Assembly (NCBI GenBank): GCA_902627615.1
Contig: CACOJW010000016.1
Location: forward strand, 1-32,134
Length of the DNA: 32,134 nucleotides
DNA from: an uncultured marine group III euryarchaeote
GTDB taxonomy: Archaea > Thermoplasmatota > Poseidoniia > MGIII > CG-Epi1
Direction: 5' to 3'
Below are positions 7,679 through 16,018 of the stretch, in pieces. The position numbers were made by a program, and so were the translations under genes. Every line of letters starts with the position of its first letter. Position 1 is the first letter of the stretch. The notes under the pieces are model-generated. The model saw only the letters and a list, made by a program, of their open reading frames with translations, did not search any database and was not told the DNA's origin.

Positions 7679-8218
7679 ATGGAAGATTACGCTTACGTTC
7701 TTGATGTATTGCCAGAGGGAAGACCCGATAGTAAACGTAGATTCAGAAGAGAAGCTGTAGTATATGGATTAGGTATTGAAGAGTTTAAAATTTTTGATAT
7801 GAAACCTATTCCCGGTGCGGCAATCAATATAGGCGATAGGTGCTATATTGGCAAAGAAACCGAAGAGCGAAAGCAAATAGACCATGTCAGAGCAAGAGTT
7901 AATTTTATTGATTTGACTCACACTGCACAGTCTGAACTTAGTTTTGTATTAGATGAAATAGTCAAAGAAAACGAAGAAAAATTTATTCAATTTTACAATC
8001 ATGCAGGCCCAATTTCTCGCAGATATCATTCGCTTGAATTAATACCGGGATTAGGTAAAAAAACTATGAATCTAATTGTTAGTAACAGGCCATACAAAAC
8101 ATTTGAAGAAATGCAAGAAAAAATCCCTAACTTCCGTAATCCTGAAAAATATATTTCACAACGTATAGAAAACGAAATTAGAGACAGCGATCAAAAATAC
8201 CGTTTGTTTGTTAGATAA
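7679..8218 (+). CDS. DUF655 family protein (OB-like plus helix-hairpin-helix)
   Basis: This matches the archaeal DUF655 family, usually encoded just after rpoF and often before ksgA. The start MEDYAYVLDVLPEGRP and the later INIGDRCYIGKE look like the family's nucleic-acid-binding beta domain. The middle LIPGLGKKTMNLIVSNRPYK (near residues 123-142) is a helix-hairpin-helix motif. At 179 aa the length is normal. The exact role is unknown; a nucleic-acid-binding role in RNA or ribosome biology is usually inferred from context. Here the string ends without ksgA, because a convergent gene starts directly at its stop codon with no gap. Confidence 0.92.
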   Translation: MEDYAYVLDVLPEGRPDSKRRFRREAVVYGLGIEEFKIFDMKPIPGAAINIGDRCYIGKETEERKQIDHVRARVNFIDLTHTAQSELSFVLDEIVKENEEKFIQFYNHAGPISRRYHSLELIPGLGKKTMNLIVSNRPYKTFEEMQEKIPNFRNPEKYISQRIENEIRDSDQKYRLFVR

Positions 8219-9163
8219 TTAAACAGCGTAAGTGTATTGTATAGCACCAGCAATTCTCATTCTAACATATGCTTCACCTGACAATGAAAGTTCGAATGTC
8301 CAATTTCCACTATCTCCTTCAACAGTACCTAAATCATTACGAGTAACGCCAGGACTGAAAGTTTCAACAAGCACTTCGGTACCTAGCTGATCTTTTAGTA
8401 CTAATTCTCCACTTCCAGAGCCTCCTGTCTCGGCTTCTAAGAAGTAAAGTATGTAATTCCAATTTCCATATCTTTCATGGCCTTCGTTAACATACACAGT
8501 ATCATAAACTTCTACGTCAGGCCCATTGAATTCCTTATCATACAAATCTCCACCTCTGCAGAAATAAGAATTTCCAGTGAAACCACTGCCATAGTTTGCT
8601 AAATTCATTGTTAGTTGAGATTCACCGTTAGAGTTAATATATTCAAAATAAGAGAGCCATCTTGCTTCTTCGTCAAAAATATAGCTTATTCTTGCACCAC
8701 TATCACTTACAGCAGAGATTTCAACTTTTCCATTTTGAATGTTTACAACGCTGGTTATGAACTCATTTTCCCCATATAGACTAAAGCTCCAACTTTTACT
8801 CTCTTCAAGAGGGAAATCGAGTATTTTTTGAGGTACATTATTTTCATATATTGCAAAATCAGACATTTGTATTCTTCCTAGAGCAGGATTATGATTTAGT
8901 ACTGCATGTCTTTTTGCATCTTCTAATGATCCAGCACCAATGTAGTAGTCTGTTGCATCGTTATCAATCGATACGACCATTGTAGTTGAAATTTCTAAAT
9001 TTATAGTTTTGACACTGTATTCCCAGAAATCACCTTTTTCCCAATCAGGATTTCCTATGGAAGTTGTGTTTTCTTCAGATGAGAATAGTCCGTCTCCTAA
9101 GCATCCACTCATTGTAGAAAGTGAAAAAAGACAACTGAAAAGCACAGCAAATCCCTTATTCAT
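8219..9163 (-). CDS. Secreted lipoprotein of unknown function
   Basis: The 314-aa protein starts MNKGFAVLFSCLFSLSTMSGC, a signal peptide ending in a lipobox-like MSGC. Cys21 is the probable lipidated residue and a Ser/Thr-containing spacer follows. The mature part is polar and beta-rich, with no membrane segment. A C-terminal region of about 100 residues (VYVNEGHERYGNWNYILYFL ... ELSLSGEAYVRMRIAG) resembles a beta-sandwich. A GTG 12 codons upstream (9199) would overlap folC, but the ATG at 9163 gives a clean signal peptide and is preferred. It converges without a gap on the DUF655 gene. I do not recognise the family. Confidence 0.78.
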   Translation of the reverse strand: MNKGFAVLFSCLFSLSTMSGCLGDGLFSSEENTTSIGNPDWEKGDFWEYSVKTINLEISTTMVVSIDNDATDYYIGAGSLEDAKRHAVLNHNPALGRIQMSDFAIYENNVPQKILDFPLEESKSWSFSLYGENEFITSVVNIQNGKVEISAVSDSGARISYIFDEEARWLSYFEYINSNGESQLTMNLANYGSGFTGNSYFCRGGDLYDKEFNGPDVEVYDTVYVNEGHERYGNWNYILYFLEAETGGSGSGELVLKDQLGTEVLVETFSPGVTRNDLGTVEGDSGNWTFELSLSGEAYVRMRIAGAIQYTYAV

Positions 9164-9188
9164 AATTTGTTTATTTACAAGCTCATAA

Positions 9189-10292
9189 TTATAGTTCACT
9201 ATATCCTTCTAAATTTAGATAAGTCCTTGCCTCAGCTACAGTGTAAAATGAGCCAGTTATCAAAGTTTGATCATTTTCTGCATAATCCATTGCTTCTCTA
9301 ACACTTCTGAATTCTATGCAATTTTTGCTCATCTCATTGCATATTTCTGCCAAGTATTTAGTTTCTGCAGCTCTTGATGTTTTGAGTTTGCAAAGTAAAA
9401 TTTCACTTTCTTGCGGTAACAATTCAAGCATGCTCTTGCAATCTTTATCAGACATCATCCCTATTATGATTTTATTGTATGTGTTATTCTTAGATAGCAG
9501 ATGGTTGATTGCTTGAGGGTTGTGTGCGCAGTCTAACAGAAAAGAATCTGCTTTTTCATATCTGCCAGGTACGCTTATTTCTCCATCGAAATAGTCCAAT
9601 TTTAGAGCCTTCATTACTAATTCAGTCCATTTCTGAATAGAATTTCCGTGATGAATTTCTTCACATTTGGGTATGTGTTTTTGATATTCTTTTGGCCATC
9701 CAGTTATTACAATACTGTTCTCTCTAACAATTTTTGCTTTTGTGCTTGCAATACTATCTAAGTTGTTTCCTAGGTAATCCATATGATCAAGTCCAAGCGT
9801 GGTCAATATTGCAATTTTAGCATTACCTATGTTTACAGCATCCCACTCGCCACCTAAACCTATCTCCATAACTGCATAATCTAGTTTTTTACTACTGAAA
9901 TAAACGTAAGCAAGTACAGTTAAAATTTCGAAATACGTAGTTTCAATTTCATTAACAATTACTATTTCCCTTATTTTTTGCATTGTAGTTGTAAAATCTT
10001 CAATGTTGATTTTTTCTTTACCTATCCTAATCCTTTCCCTTACACTATGTATGTGTGGAGATGTAAAGCAGCCAATTTCAATTCCATTTTTTGAAAAATT
10101 ATGTTCTATGCTGAAACAAGTACTTCCTTTAGCATTTGTACCTCCTACGATAATCAAATTCAGATTATTTTGAGGGTTTCCAAGCAGATTCATCAATTCA
10201 TTCATGCGATCAAGACCTGGAACGATCCTATTTTCGTTTAAAGAGTCCAACCAATCAATTATTTTGAGATATTCTTTTTCTGCACGACGCAT
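9189..10292 (-). CDS. folC: Folylpolyglutamate synthase / dihydrofolate synthase family protein
   Basis: A Mur-ligase-type enzyme that adds glutamate to folate-like cofactors using ATP. The N-terminus IIDWLDSLNENRIVPGLDRM is the typical FolC opening. The P-loop is GGTNAKGSTC (residues 50-59). Further landmarks are CFTSPHIHSVRERI, VMEIGLGGEWDAVN, LGLDHMDYLG, the C-terminal-domain PGRYE and DCAHNP, and the closing LITGSFYTVAEA. At 367 aa it is somewhat shorter than the bacterial enzyme, but all core motifs are present. The substrate in this organism, tetrahydrofolate or a pterin relative, cannot be told. It lies 10 bases after the ribbon-helix-helix gene and is likely co-transcribed with it. 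Confidence 0.9.
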   Translation of the reverse strand: MRRAEKEYLKIIDWLDSLNENRIVPGLDRMNELMNLLGNPQNNLNLIIVGGTNAKGSTCFSIEHNFSKNGIEIGCFTSPHIHSVRERIRIGKEKINIEDFTTTMQKIREIVIVNEIETTYFEILTVLAYVYFSSKKLDYAVMEIGLGGEWDAVNIGNAKIAILTTLGLDHMDYLGNNLDSIASTKAKIVRENSIVITGWPKEYQKHIPKCEEIHHGNSIQKWTELVMKALKLDYFDGEISVPGRYEKADSFLLDCAHNPQAINHLLSKNNTYNKIIIGMMSDKDCKSMLELLPQESEILLCKLKTSRAAETKYLAEICNEMSKNCIEFRSVREAMDYAENDQTLITGSFYTVAEARTYLNLEGYSEL

Positions 10293-10302
10293 ATATAAAA
10301 GA

Positions 10303-10593
10303 TTATTCTATTGATTCCCACTCGACAGTGTCTGGTGTAAGTATGCCTTGATCATTTAGAATGTTCCGAAATGTGTCAGGTGATACGGCTGCAATTTCAG
10401 CACCCTTTGTTAATGTAGCCTTTCCTTTTTTATACATCTCAACTGCTGAAGCATGTCTTAGGTAATTTTTCTTTTCAATTAAAAATCGCAAGGCCTCTTT
10501 TACTACATCAGAACGGCTACTAAAGTGTCCTGAGTCGACGAGTGCCTCTATCTGGGAAACCAGTATGGGAGGTAACGAATATGAGCTACTCAT
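10303..10593 (-). CDS. Ribbon-helix-helix DNA-binding protein with a UPF0175-like C-terminus
   Basis: The 96-residue protein has an N-terminal ribbon-helix-helix domain: strand YSLPPILVSQIEALVDSG, then FSSRSDVVKEALRFLIEKK, like CopG/ParD/NikR dimers. The second half (AVEMYKKGKATLTKGAEIAA followed by VSPDTFRNILNDQGI) resembles the helix-turn-helix of UPF0175 proteins, which include antitoxin-like regulators. No toxin gene lies beside it: the next gene is folC. An imperfect inverted repeat begins directly at its start codon and covers its TATA region, so autoregulation is plausible. It could control the divergent giant surface protein gene, folC, or only itself. Confidence 0.82.
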   Translation of the reverse strand: MSSSYSLPPILVSQIEALVDSGHFSSRSDVVKEALRFLIEKKNYLRHASAVEMYKKGKATLTKGAEIAAVSPDTFRNILNDQGILTPDTVEWESIE

Positions 10594-10631
10594 GTGATAA
10601 TAATTAACAACTATTATTAATAATTATTCAC
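10594..10631. promoter_or_regulatory. Imperfect inverted repeat, candidate operator for the RHH regulator
   Basis: The 38-base stretch begins GTGATAATAATTA and ends TAATAATTATTCAC. Pairing inwards from both ends, GTGA matches TCAC; after a one-base offset most of the remaining positions pair too. It overlaps the expected minus-strand TATA position, about 26 nt before the RHH ATG at 10593, and ends a few bases before the plus-strand TATA box. Its AT-rich content makes part of the symmetry cheap, but the GTGA/TCAC ends are not. Confidence 0.5.
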
Positions 10632-10636
10632 TAAGC

Positions 10637-10643
10637 TTTATAA
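10637..10643 (+). promoter_or_regulatory. TATA box for the giant surface protein gene
   Basis: TTTATAA is centred about 36 nt before the ATG at 10676, which predicts transcription starting near 10666 and a leader of about 10 nt. The alternative GTG at 10655 would lie upstream of that start and is therefore less likely. Confidence 0.5.
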
Positions 10644-10675
10644 CCTATGCTCTGGTGAAAATAATAGGTATAGCA

Positions 10676-13600
10676 ATGAGCTTGAACTATAACAAACAGC
10701 TTGTAAACACACTAGCTTTCGTGCTTTTGTGTGTAGGTTTTCTTTTAATCTCAGGTCACGCATCAGCAGATGCTTACGACCATACGATGACTGTAAGCCC
10801 ATCTACGCAAAGTGGAGATCCTGAAGAACAGTTACAATACACGATAACTATTGAGAATACAGGAGATAATGATGACACCTATGACATGACAGTTACTAAC
10901 TCTACCATTCCAACAGGTTACACTGCATTCATTTTGCCATCTAGTCTTTCGGTCGAGGAGGATGAACAAGGGACTGCAACCCTTTTCGTAAAGATTGCAA
11001 ATAGAACAACAAGTACTGCAGAAGGTGGAGATACAGCTCAAATTACGTTCAAGTCTACATCACAAAATGCAGACAGTGGCGGTAAAACAAAAACTCAAAC
11101 TGCTTCTTTGACTGTTAACAATGTTTATGGAACTACTCTTACACCAACTGTTGGTGAGCAAACAGTTAATCCAAATGAAAACGTAAAGTTCCAAGTATCC
11201 GTTAAGAATTCAGGAGGTAACACAGAAGATAGTATAACTATTTCTTTTGCAGCCAATGGAGTTGATTCATGGGATATTACGCCACAGCCTTCTACTCTAA
11301 CGTTGGATATTGACGAAATTGGTTACTTTAATCTTTCAGTCACTCCAGACATTGAAGCGACAGCAGGTTTGAAAAGTGTTTCCATTATTTCCACATCTGA
11401 AGACGGCGAGACAGTAGCTTCAACATCGGTCACAGTTAAGGTTAATCAACTACCAGCTCTTCAAGTTGACAAGGTGGGTTCAAGTTCAAAAGAAGTTGAA
11501 GCAGGTAAAAGAGTTTATTATTCTTTTGAAGTAATTAACAAGGGTAACGCAGTAGATACTTTCAATTTAGCAGTAGATACTTCTTCTCTTCCAGAGGGTT
11601 GGGATGCTTCTTTAGATCAAGATAAAATTAGCAATCTTGGTGTTGATGATAACATAACATTGACAGACGTTCTTGTTGTTAAAGCTCCAGAGAATGCTGC
11701 AGCTGAATCCGAAACTAGTATAATTGTTACAATATCTTCTGACTACAATTCATCTATCAATTCAACATATACTTCTAGGTCTACAGTATTGCAAAAATTT
11801 GAGCCTAAGATATCAATTGTTGGCCAGGATACGATGTCTGGAAAGCCAGAAGAGCAAGTAAATTTTACAATTAAGGTTGAAAATGATGGTAACGGTGAAG
11901 ATGATATTTCATTGACTTTGATGGGAGGCAACTCTAGTTGGGGTCAGCTAGGTGATTCAGCATTTACACTTTCGGCAGGAGCAAACGCTACAACGACTCT
12001 TAGGGTAACACCTCCTAAGGACACAGAAGCTAAAAATGGTTACATATTGGTTGTGAAAGCCACATCAGAAGATGATACAACTTCAGCATCTCGAAATACA
12101 TTTATTAATGTCGAACAAATTTTTGAGGTTTCAGTTCAGGTTTCGGGAGATAGCTCTAAGAAAGGCGACCCAGGAGATGAATTAACTTATTCAATTACAG
12201 TTAAAAACAAAGGAAATGGTGAGGATACAGTATCATTATCTTTAGAGGGAGATAAGGCTTCTTGGGGTTCTATAATTGATGAAGTTGAGTTAACAAGTGG
12301 TGAATCAACTTCAGTTAATTTGACAGTTAATATAGATGACGATGCAACAGTCGGAGATAATGATATCATAGTAAGGGGAACATCTGAAGATAATCCTAGT
12401 GCAAATGATACGGGCACTGTTAAAGTTACTGTAAACAAGCAGTTCAAAGTTGATGTTGTGGTTTCATCTAAAAGTGGAGATCCAGGTTCCACGATAGTTT
12501 ATCCAGTTAGGGTTCAAAACGAAGGTACTGGTGTTGATACTTTTTCAGTTACAGTTGATGATTATCCTGAAGGTTGGTCGGTTGACCCAGTATCATTCCA
12601 GGTTGAAGATATCGAGGCAGGGGGTGAGCAAGTTGTTAATCTCAGCGTGTCTATACGTTCGGGAGAAGATAACAAAGCTTTTTCAATTAATTTAACGGCT
12701 TCCTCAGACGAAGCTCGTAAGGAGAATCCGCCAAAATATGTAAACACCACTGTGAGCATAATTACCATTGTAAATCAAGAATATTGGATTGAACTTGATT
12801 TAGACAATCCAGGAGATATAAACGTTGCAGCGACAGTAGGAATTCCAACGTCGGTTGATTTTGATGTTGTAAACAAAGGTACTGGCGAAGATGTCGTATC
12901 ACTTACGGCAACAGCCCCAGAGGGTTGGACATCTGTGTCATTTAGTAGTAATTACGTGAGTGTAGCGGAGAGCGGTCAAGAGGAGGTTTCTTTGTTTATT
13001 ACAGTTCCTGAGGACACAGCAGATCAAGTATACGATATAGTTGTAACAGGAGTGTCAGATTGTGATACCTGTGATGAAGAGGGAGCTCGATCTAACTACG
13101 CTATAACATTCAAAGTTGATGTTACATTATCAAGAGGCGTTGAAATTAGTGCAGACGTTATTCAAGTTTCAAAATTACCTGGAGCAGTAGCAAATTTCAC
13201 AGTCGATTTGAAAAATACAGGTGATGGTTCAGATACGATATTATTATCCATTTTAGATGATGATTTATCTTGGGCTTCATTGAATAGGACTCAAGTTTCG
13301 CTAGATAAGGAAGGTACAGGATCTGTTGTAGTTTCTGTTAGCTTACCTACTTACGATTTATCTAATTTGACAAATCAAGAAAGGACTGCGTTACAAGGCA
13401 ATAGCTATGAAATTACTATTAAAGCTAAATCTGCAGGTGATTTATCAATTAGCCAAAATGTAGATTTAACAACAAATATCGGTCAAATATATGGCGCTAA
13501 GATTGAAGTCATCGGAGATAAGAGTGTAACATCTTATCCTTCAACGGAGACAGACGATTCTGAGCGTACCGAAAAGTTCACTTTCAAATTGACTAATACA

Positions 13601-16009
13601 GGGAATAAGCAAGATACAATCGATGAAAATATAATTGCAACTACTTATCCTGATGAGTGGGATGTTGCATTGTATCAATCATCCTCTTGTACCTCATCTT
13701 TCAGTGGTAGTATTGGGGCAGGTCAATCAAAGTATCTTTATTTGTGTGCAATACCTGATCAAGATTCAGACATAGGAAACTATACAATTTTGACAGAGTT
13801 TTCACCAAACGGTGGTAGTGAACCTGCAGAAACAGTTTCAGTTACTTTAGAAGTAGCTTCGCCAAGGAGAGATTTAGAAGCTACAGCTATAGATAGCGCC
13901 AAGGAAATTTATCCAGAGTATGAAGGAACTACAGCTCAAAATAGTGTAAAATTCAAAGTTAAATTAGATAACACAGGTTCAAACTTAGATAAGTTCATAC
14001 CTGAAGTTGAAACCAGCTTAGAAGACGATTGGTCAGTTACCTTTTGGCAGGATAGTTCCAAAACTCAAACCTGGCCAGCCAGTGGAGTTGAAATTGAAGA
14101 CGGTGAATTGGACGACCTTTGGGTGTTTGTCGAAGTTAACGATGAAGCCGATGAAGGCAATGAGACTATAGAAATCTCAATACGTGATGAGGAGGATGAT
14201 CCTAATGCACGTGCTGAAATTAGTTTAACAGTAGTTGTTCAGAGACCAGAAATAACAATTTCAGCGTCAAAAATATCTTTAGAGATTGATGGAGAAATAG
14301 GTAATGCTTCAACAGTCAAAGAGGAAGATACTATTGTTGTCCTAGTGGATGTAGAAAATACAGGAACTGCAGACGCAGATGACGTTAGAATAGAAGTTTT
14401 CTATTATCCAAAAAAGTCACCTGAAACACAAACTGAAATTGATAATTTGTTGATTGCAGGTTTTGAACTCGATGAGGGTAAGAATACATACATCAAGACC
14501 TTGTATGACAAAACAACTAATATCAAATCTAAGAATCTGAAATCTATTGCATCCGATGATTGGCTAATTGAGGGTGGGGAATGGTATGTAGAAGCCCGAG
14601 CTGATTACGATGAAGACAATGATAACGGGGAAATCTTAGAACCTAACGAGAATAATAACGACGCAAGGTATTCTGAGTTATTAAGAGTTAAACCAGATTT
14701 AATTATCGATACTATGCGAGTCGATAGCAAATACAGCGGAGAATCTGCTCAAACTCCTAATATTGACGATATTGTTACCTTTACTGTTACTGTAAGCAAT
14801 ACAGGTGCTGCAGATGTTAAAGGCGCTCGTTTGTATATTACTGCAGATAGTAGTGAAGATAATGAAATACTAAAAGACCGTACAAACAAAGATCATGTTG
14901 AGTTCGATGTAGATGCTGGAGAAACAACAGATGTTCGCTTCCGTTGGAAAGCAGTAGAAGAGGAATGGAGTTCCTTTAGAGCTGAAGTAAATCCAGTTTG
15001 TGAGGATTATAACATTCAATCTTTCGAGTGTGAGTCAGATGGAGATGGTTTTGCAGCTGAAACAGACCGGATGTTTGATGAGTTAGGGCGCTACGCAGAC
15101 AATGAGTATCCACGTACAGGTGTGTTTGAACAAAATGGTGTAGAAGTTAAGTTTGAGACTTTACCTGATTTCAGAATTAAGAAGGTTGCAATGGACCCTC
15201 GTGATCCTGAAGTGGGAGTAAGCGTTGAAATCACTGTAACATTAGAGAACATAGGTAATGCTGATTGGCAAATTAGTTCTAAGCCTTTGACTGTCAAGTT
15301 TGAAGATGGAACTGGTAACGAATGGACTAGTTCTGTTGGGGAATCAATTAATCAAGCAGATACTACTGAAGTAAAATTCACCTGGAAGGTTCCAGATGAA
15401 GATAATAAGGATGTACTTACTTTGACATGGACCATTGAAGCAGGAACAGGTAGTTTTGAGATTAAACAATGTAATACTTGTGATGACTTTACTTTAGGTG
15501 GAGGTACAGACAATGATGAATTTACCCAGGAACTAGAGCTTGTACTTCCTGCAGTTCTTGGAGAGATTGAGTTCATCAATACTTTAACCGAAAGGGAATT
15601 GGTTAAGGGAGTACCATTATTGTGGCCAGTTGCTATGGTTGTCGGATTGCTTGTTCTTGGAATGGTAGCAATACCTATTATGAGAAGAAGAGGCGGCAGT
15701 TCATCATCTTCAGATTCGGAAGAATCAGACGATGGTGAATCGAGCGAAGATTCTGGCCCAGAAGGGGCGCCAGTCCCCTCCAAAATAGGTGTGGTTATCG
15801 TTTCTTCAGTTGATGGTAAGACTGCAAATGTTAAAGTTCCTTCAAATATGCCAGTTAACAAATTATTACAAAATTGCATTGAGAAATTCCAATTACCACA
15901 TGCTAATTTTGCAGTAATGCTAAATGGCGTAGCAGTAGATGTTAATTTGTCATTAGCAGATGCTGGTTTGACAGATAGTTGCCAAATAGATTTAGTCCCC
16001 CTTGAATAG
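10676..16009 (+). CDS. Giant cell-surface protein with tandem Ig-like repeats, one TM segment and a cytosolic ubiquitin-like domain
   Basis: This 1777-aa single-pass membrane protein has a signal peptide (LVNTLAFVLLCVGFLLISG). Its ectodomain consists of at least ten beta-sandwich repeats about 105-125 residues apart. Each is marked by an N-x-G-x-x-x-D signature, such as NTGDNDDTYDM (near residue 61), NSGGNTEDS (178), NKGNAVDTF (288), NDGNGEDD (403), NKGNGEDTV (511), NEGTGVDTF (615), NKGTGEDVV (733) and NTGDGSDTI (847). These resemble NEW3/NPCBM-associated domains. Three later repeats (near 1228, 1375 and 1525) look like CARDB domains. Then come a membrane helix (about 1648-1671), RRRGG, a Ser/Asp/Glu-rich linker and a final domain of about 75 residues. 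That domain (VDGKTANVKVPSNMPVNKLL ... LSLADAGLTDSCQIDLVP) looks like a YukD-type beta-grasp fold. It is probably an adhesin or surface-layer-associated protein; its ligand is unknown. Confidence 0.88.
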   Translation: MSLNYNKQLVNTLAFVLLCVGFLLISGHASADAYDHTMTVSPSTQSGDPEEQLQYTITIENTGDNDDTYDMTVTNSTIPTGYTAFILPSSLSVEEDEQGTATLFVKIANRTTSTAEGGDTAQITFKSTSQNADSGGKTKTQTASLTVNNVYGTTLTPTVGEQTVNPNENVKFQVSVKNSGGNTEDSITISFAANGVDSWDITPQPSTLTLDIDEIGYFNLSVTPDIEATAGLKSVSIISTSEDGETVASTSVTVKVNQLPALQVDKVGSSSKEVEAGKRVYYSFEVINKGNAVDTFNLAVDTSSLPEGWDASLDQDKISNLGVDDNITLTDVLVVKAPENAAAESETSIIVTISSDYNSSINSTYTSRSTVLQKFEPKISIVGQDTMSGKPEEQVNFTIKVENDGNGEDDISLTLMGGNSSWGQLGDSAFTLSAGANATTTLRVTPPKDTEAKNGYILVVKATSEDDTTSASRNTFINVEQIFEVSVQVSGDSSKKGDPGDELTYSITVKNKGNGEDTVSLSLEGDKASWGSIIDEVELTSGESTSVNLTVNIDDDATVGDNDIIVRGTSEDNPSANDTGTVKVTVNKQFKVDVVVSSKSGDPGSTIVYPVRVQNEGTGVDTFSVTVDDYPEGWSVDPVSFQVEDIEAGGEQVVNLSVSIRSGEDNKAFSINLTASSDEARKENPPKYVNTTVSIITIVNQEYWIELDLDNPGDINVAATVGIPTSVDFDVVNKGTGEDVVSLTATAPEGWTSVSFSSNYVSVAESGQEEVSLFITVPEDTADQVYDIVVTGVSDCDTCDEEGARSNYAITFKVDVTLSRGVEISADVIQVSKLPGAVANFTVDLKNTGDGSDTILLSILDDDLSWASLNRTQVSLDKEGTGSVVVSVSLPTYDLSNLTNQERTALQGNSYEITIKAKSAGDLSISQNVDLTTNIGQIYGAKIEVIGDKSVTSYPSTETDDSERTEKFTFKLTNTGNKQDTIDENIIATTYPDEWDVALYQSSSCTSSFSGSIGAGQSKYLYLCAIPDQDSDIGNYTILTEFSPNGGSEPAETVSVTLEVASPRRDLEATAIDSAKEIYPEYEGTTAQNSVKFKVKLDNTGSNLDKFIPEVETSLEDDWSVTFWQDSSKTQTWPASGVEIEDGELDDLWVFVEVNDEADEGNETIEISIRDEEDDPNARAEISLTVVVQRPEITISASKISLEIDGEIGNASTVKEEDTIVVLVDVENTGTADADDVRIEVFYYPKKSPETQTEIDNLLIAGFELDEGKNTYIKTLYDKTTNIKSKNLKSIASDDWLIEGGEWYVEARADYDEDNDNGEILEPNENNNDARYSELLRVKPDLIIDTMRVDSKYSGESAQTPNIDDIVTFTVTVSNTGAADVKGARLYITADSSEDNEILKDRTNKDHVEFDVDAGETTDVRFRWKAVEEEWSSFRAEVNPVCEDYNIQSFECESDGDGFAAETDRMFDELGRYADNEYPRTGVFEQNGVEVKFETLPDFRIKKVAMDPRDPEVGVSVEITVTLENIGNADWQISSKPLTVKFEDGTGNEWTSSVGESINQADTTEVKFTWKVPDEDNKDVLTLTWTIEAGTGSFEIKQCNTCDDFTLGGGTDNDEFTQELELVLPAVLGEIEFINTLTERELVKGVPLLWPVAMVVGLLVLGMVAIPIMRRRGGSSSSSDSEESDDGESSEDSGPEGAPVPSKIGVVIVSSVDGKTANVKVPSNMPVNKLLQNCIEKFQLPHANFAVMLNGVAVDVNLSLADAGLTDSCQIDLVPLE

Positions 16010-16018
16010 TAAGGCATA

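Noticed and set aside
10291..10300. TATATATAAA box directly at the folC start
   Set aside because: It touches the ATG, so a transcript from it would begin inside the conserved N-terminus of FolC; folC is more likely read from the upstream regulator's promoter.
10847..13240. Possible DNA-level tandem repeat in the giant gene
   Set aside because: The repeats are visible only at the protein level (N-x-G-x-x-x-D modules). The nucleotide sequences have diverged, so it is not listed as a repeat array.
15352..16017. 221-codon antisense frame over the C-terminus of the giant surface protein
   Set aside because: It is Ser/Thr/Pro-rich, as expected from the complement of an acidic, repeat-type coding frame, and shows no motif or ribosome binding site.
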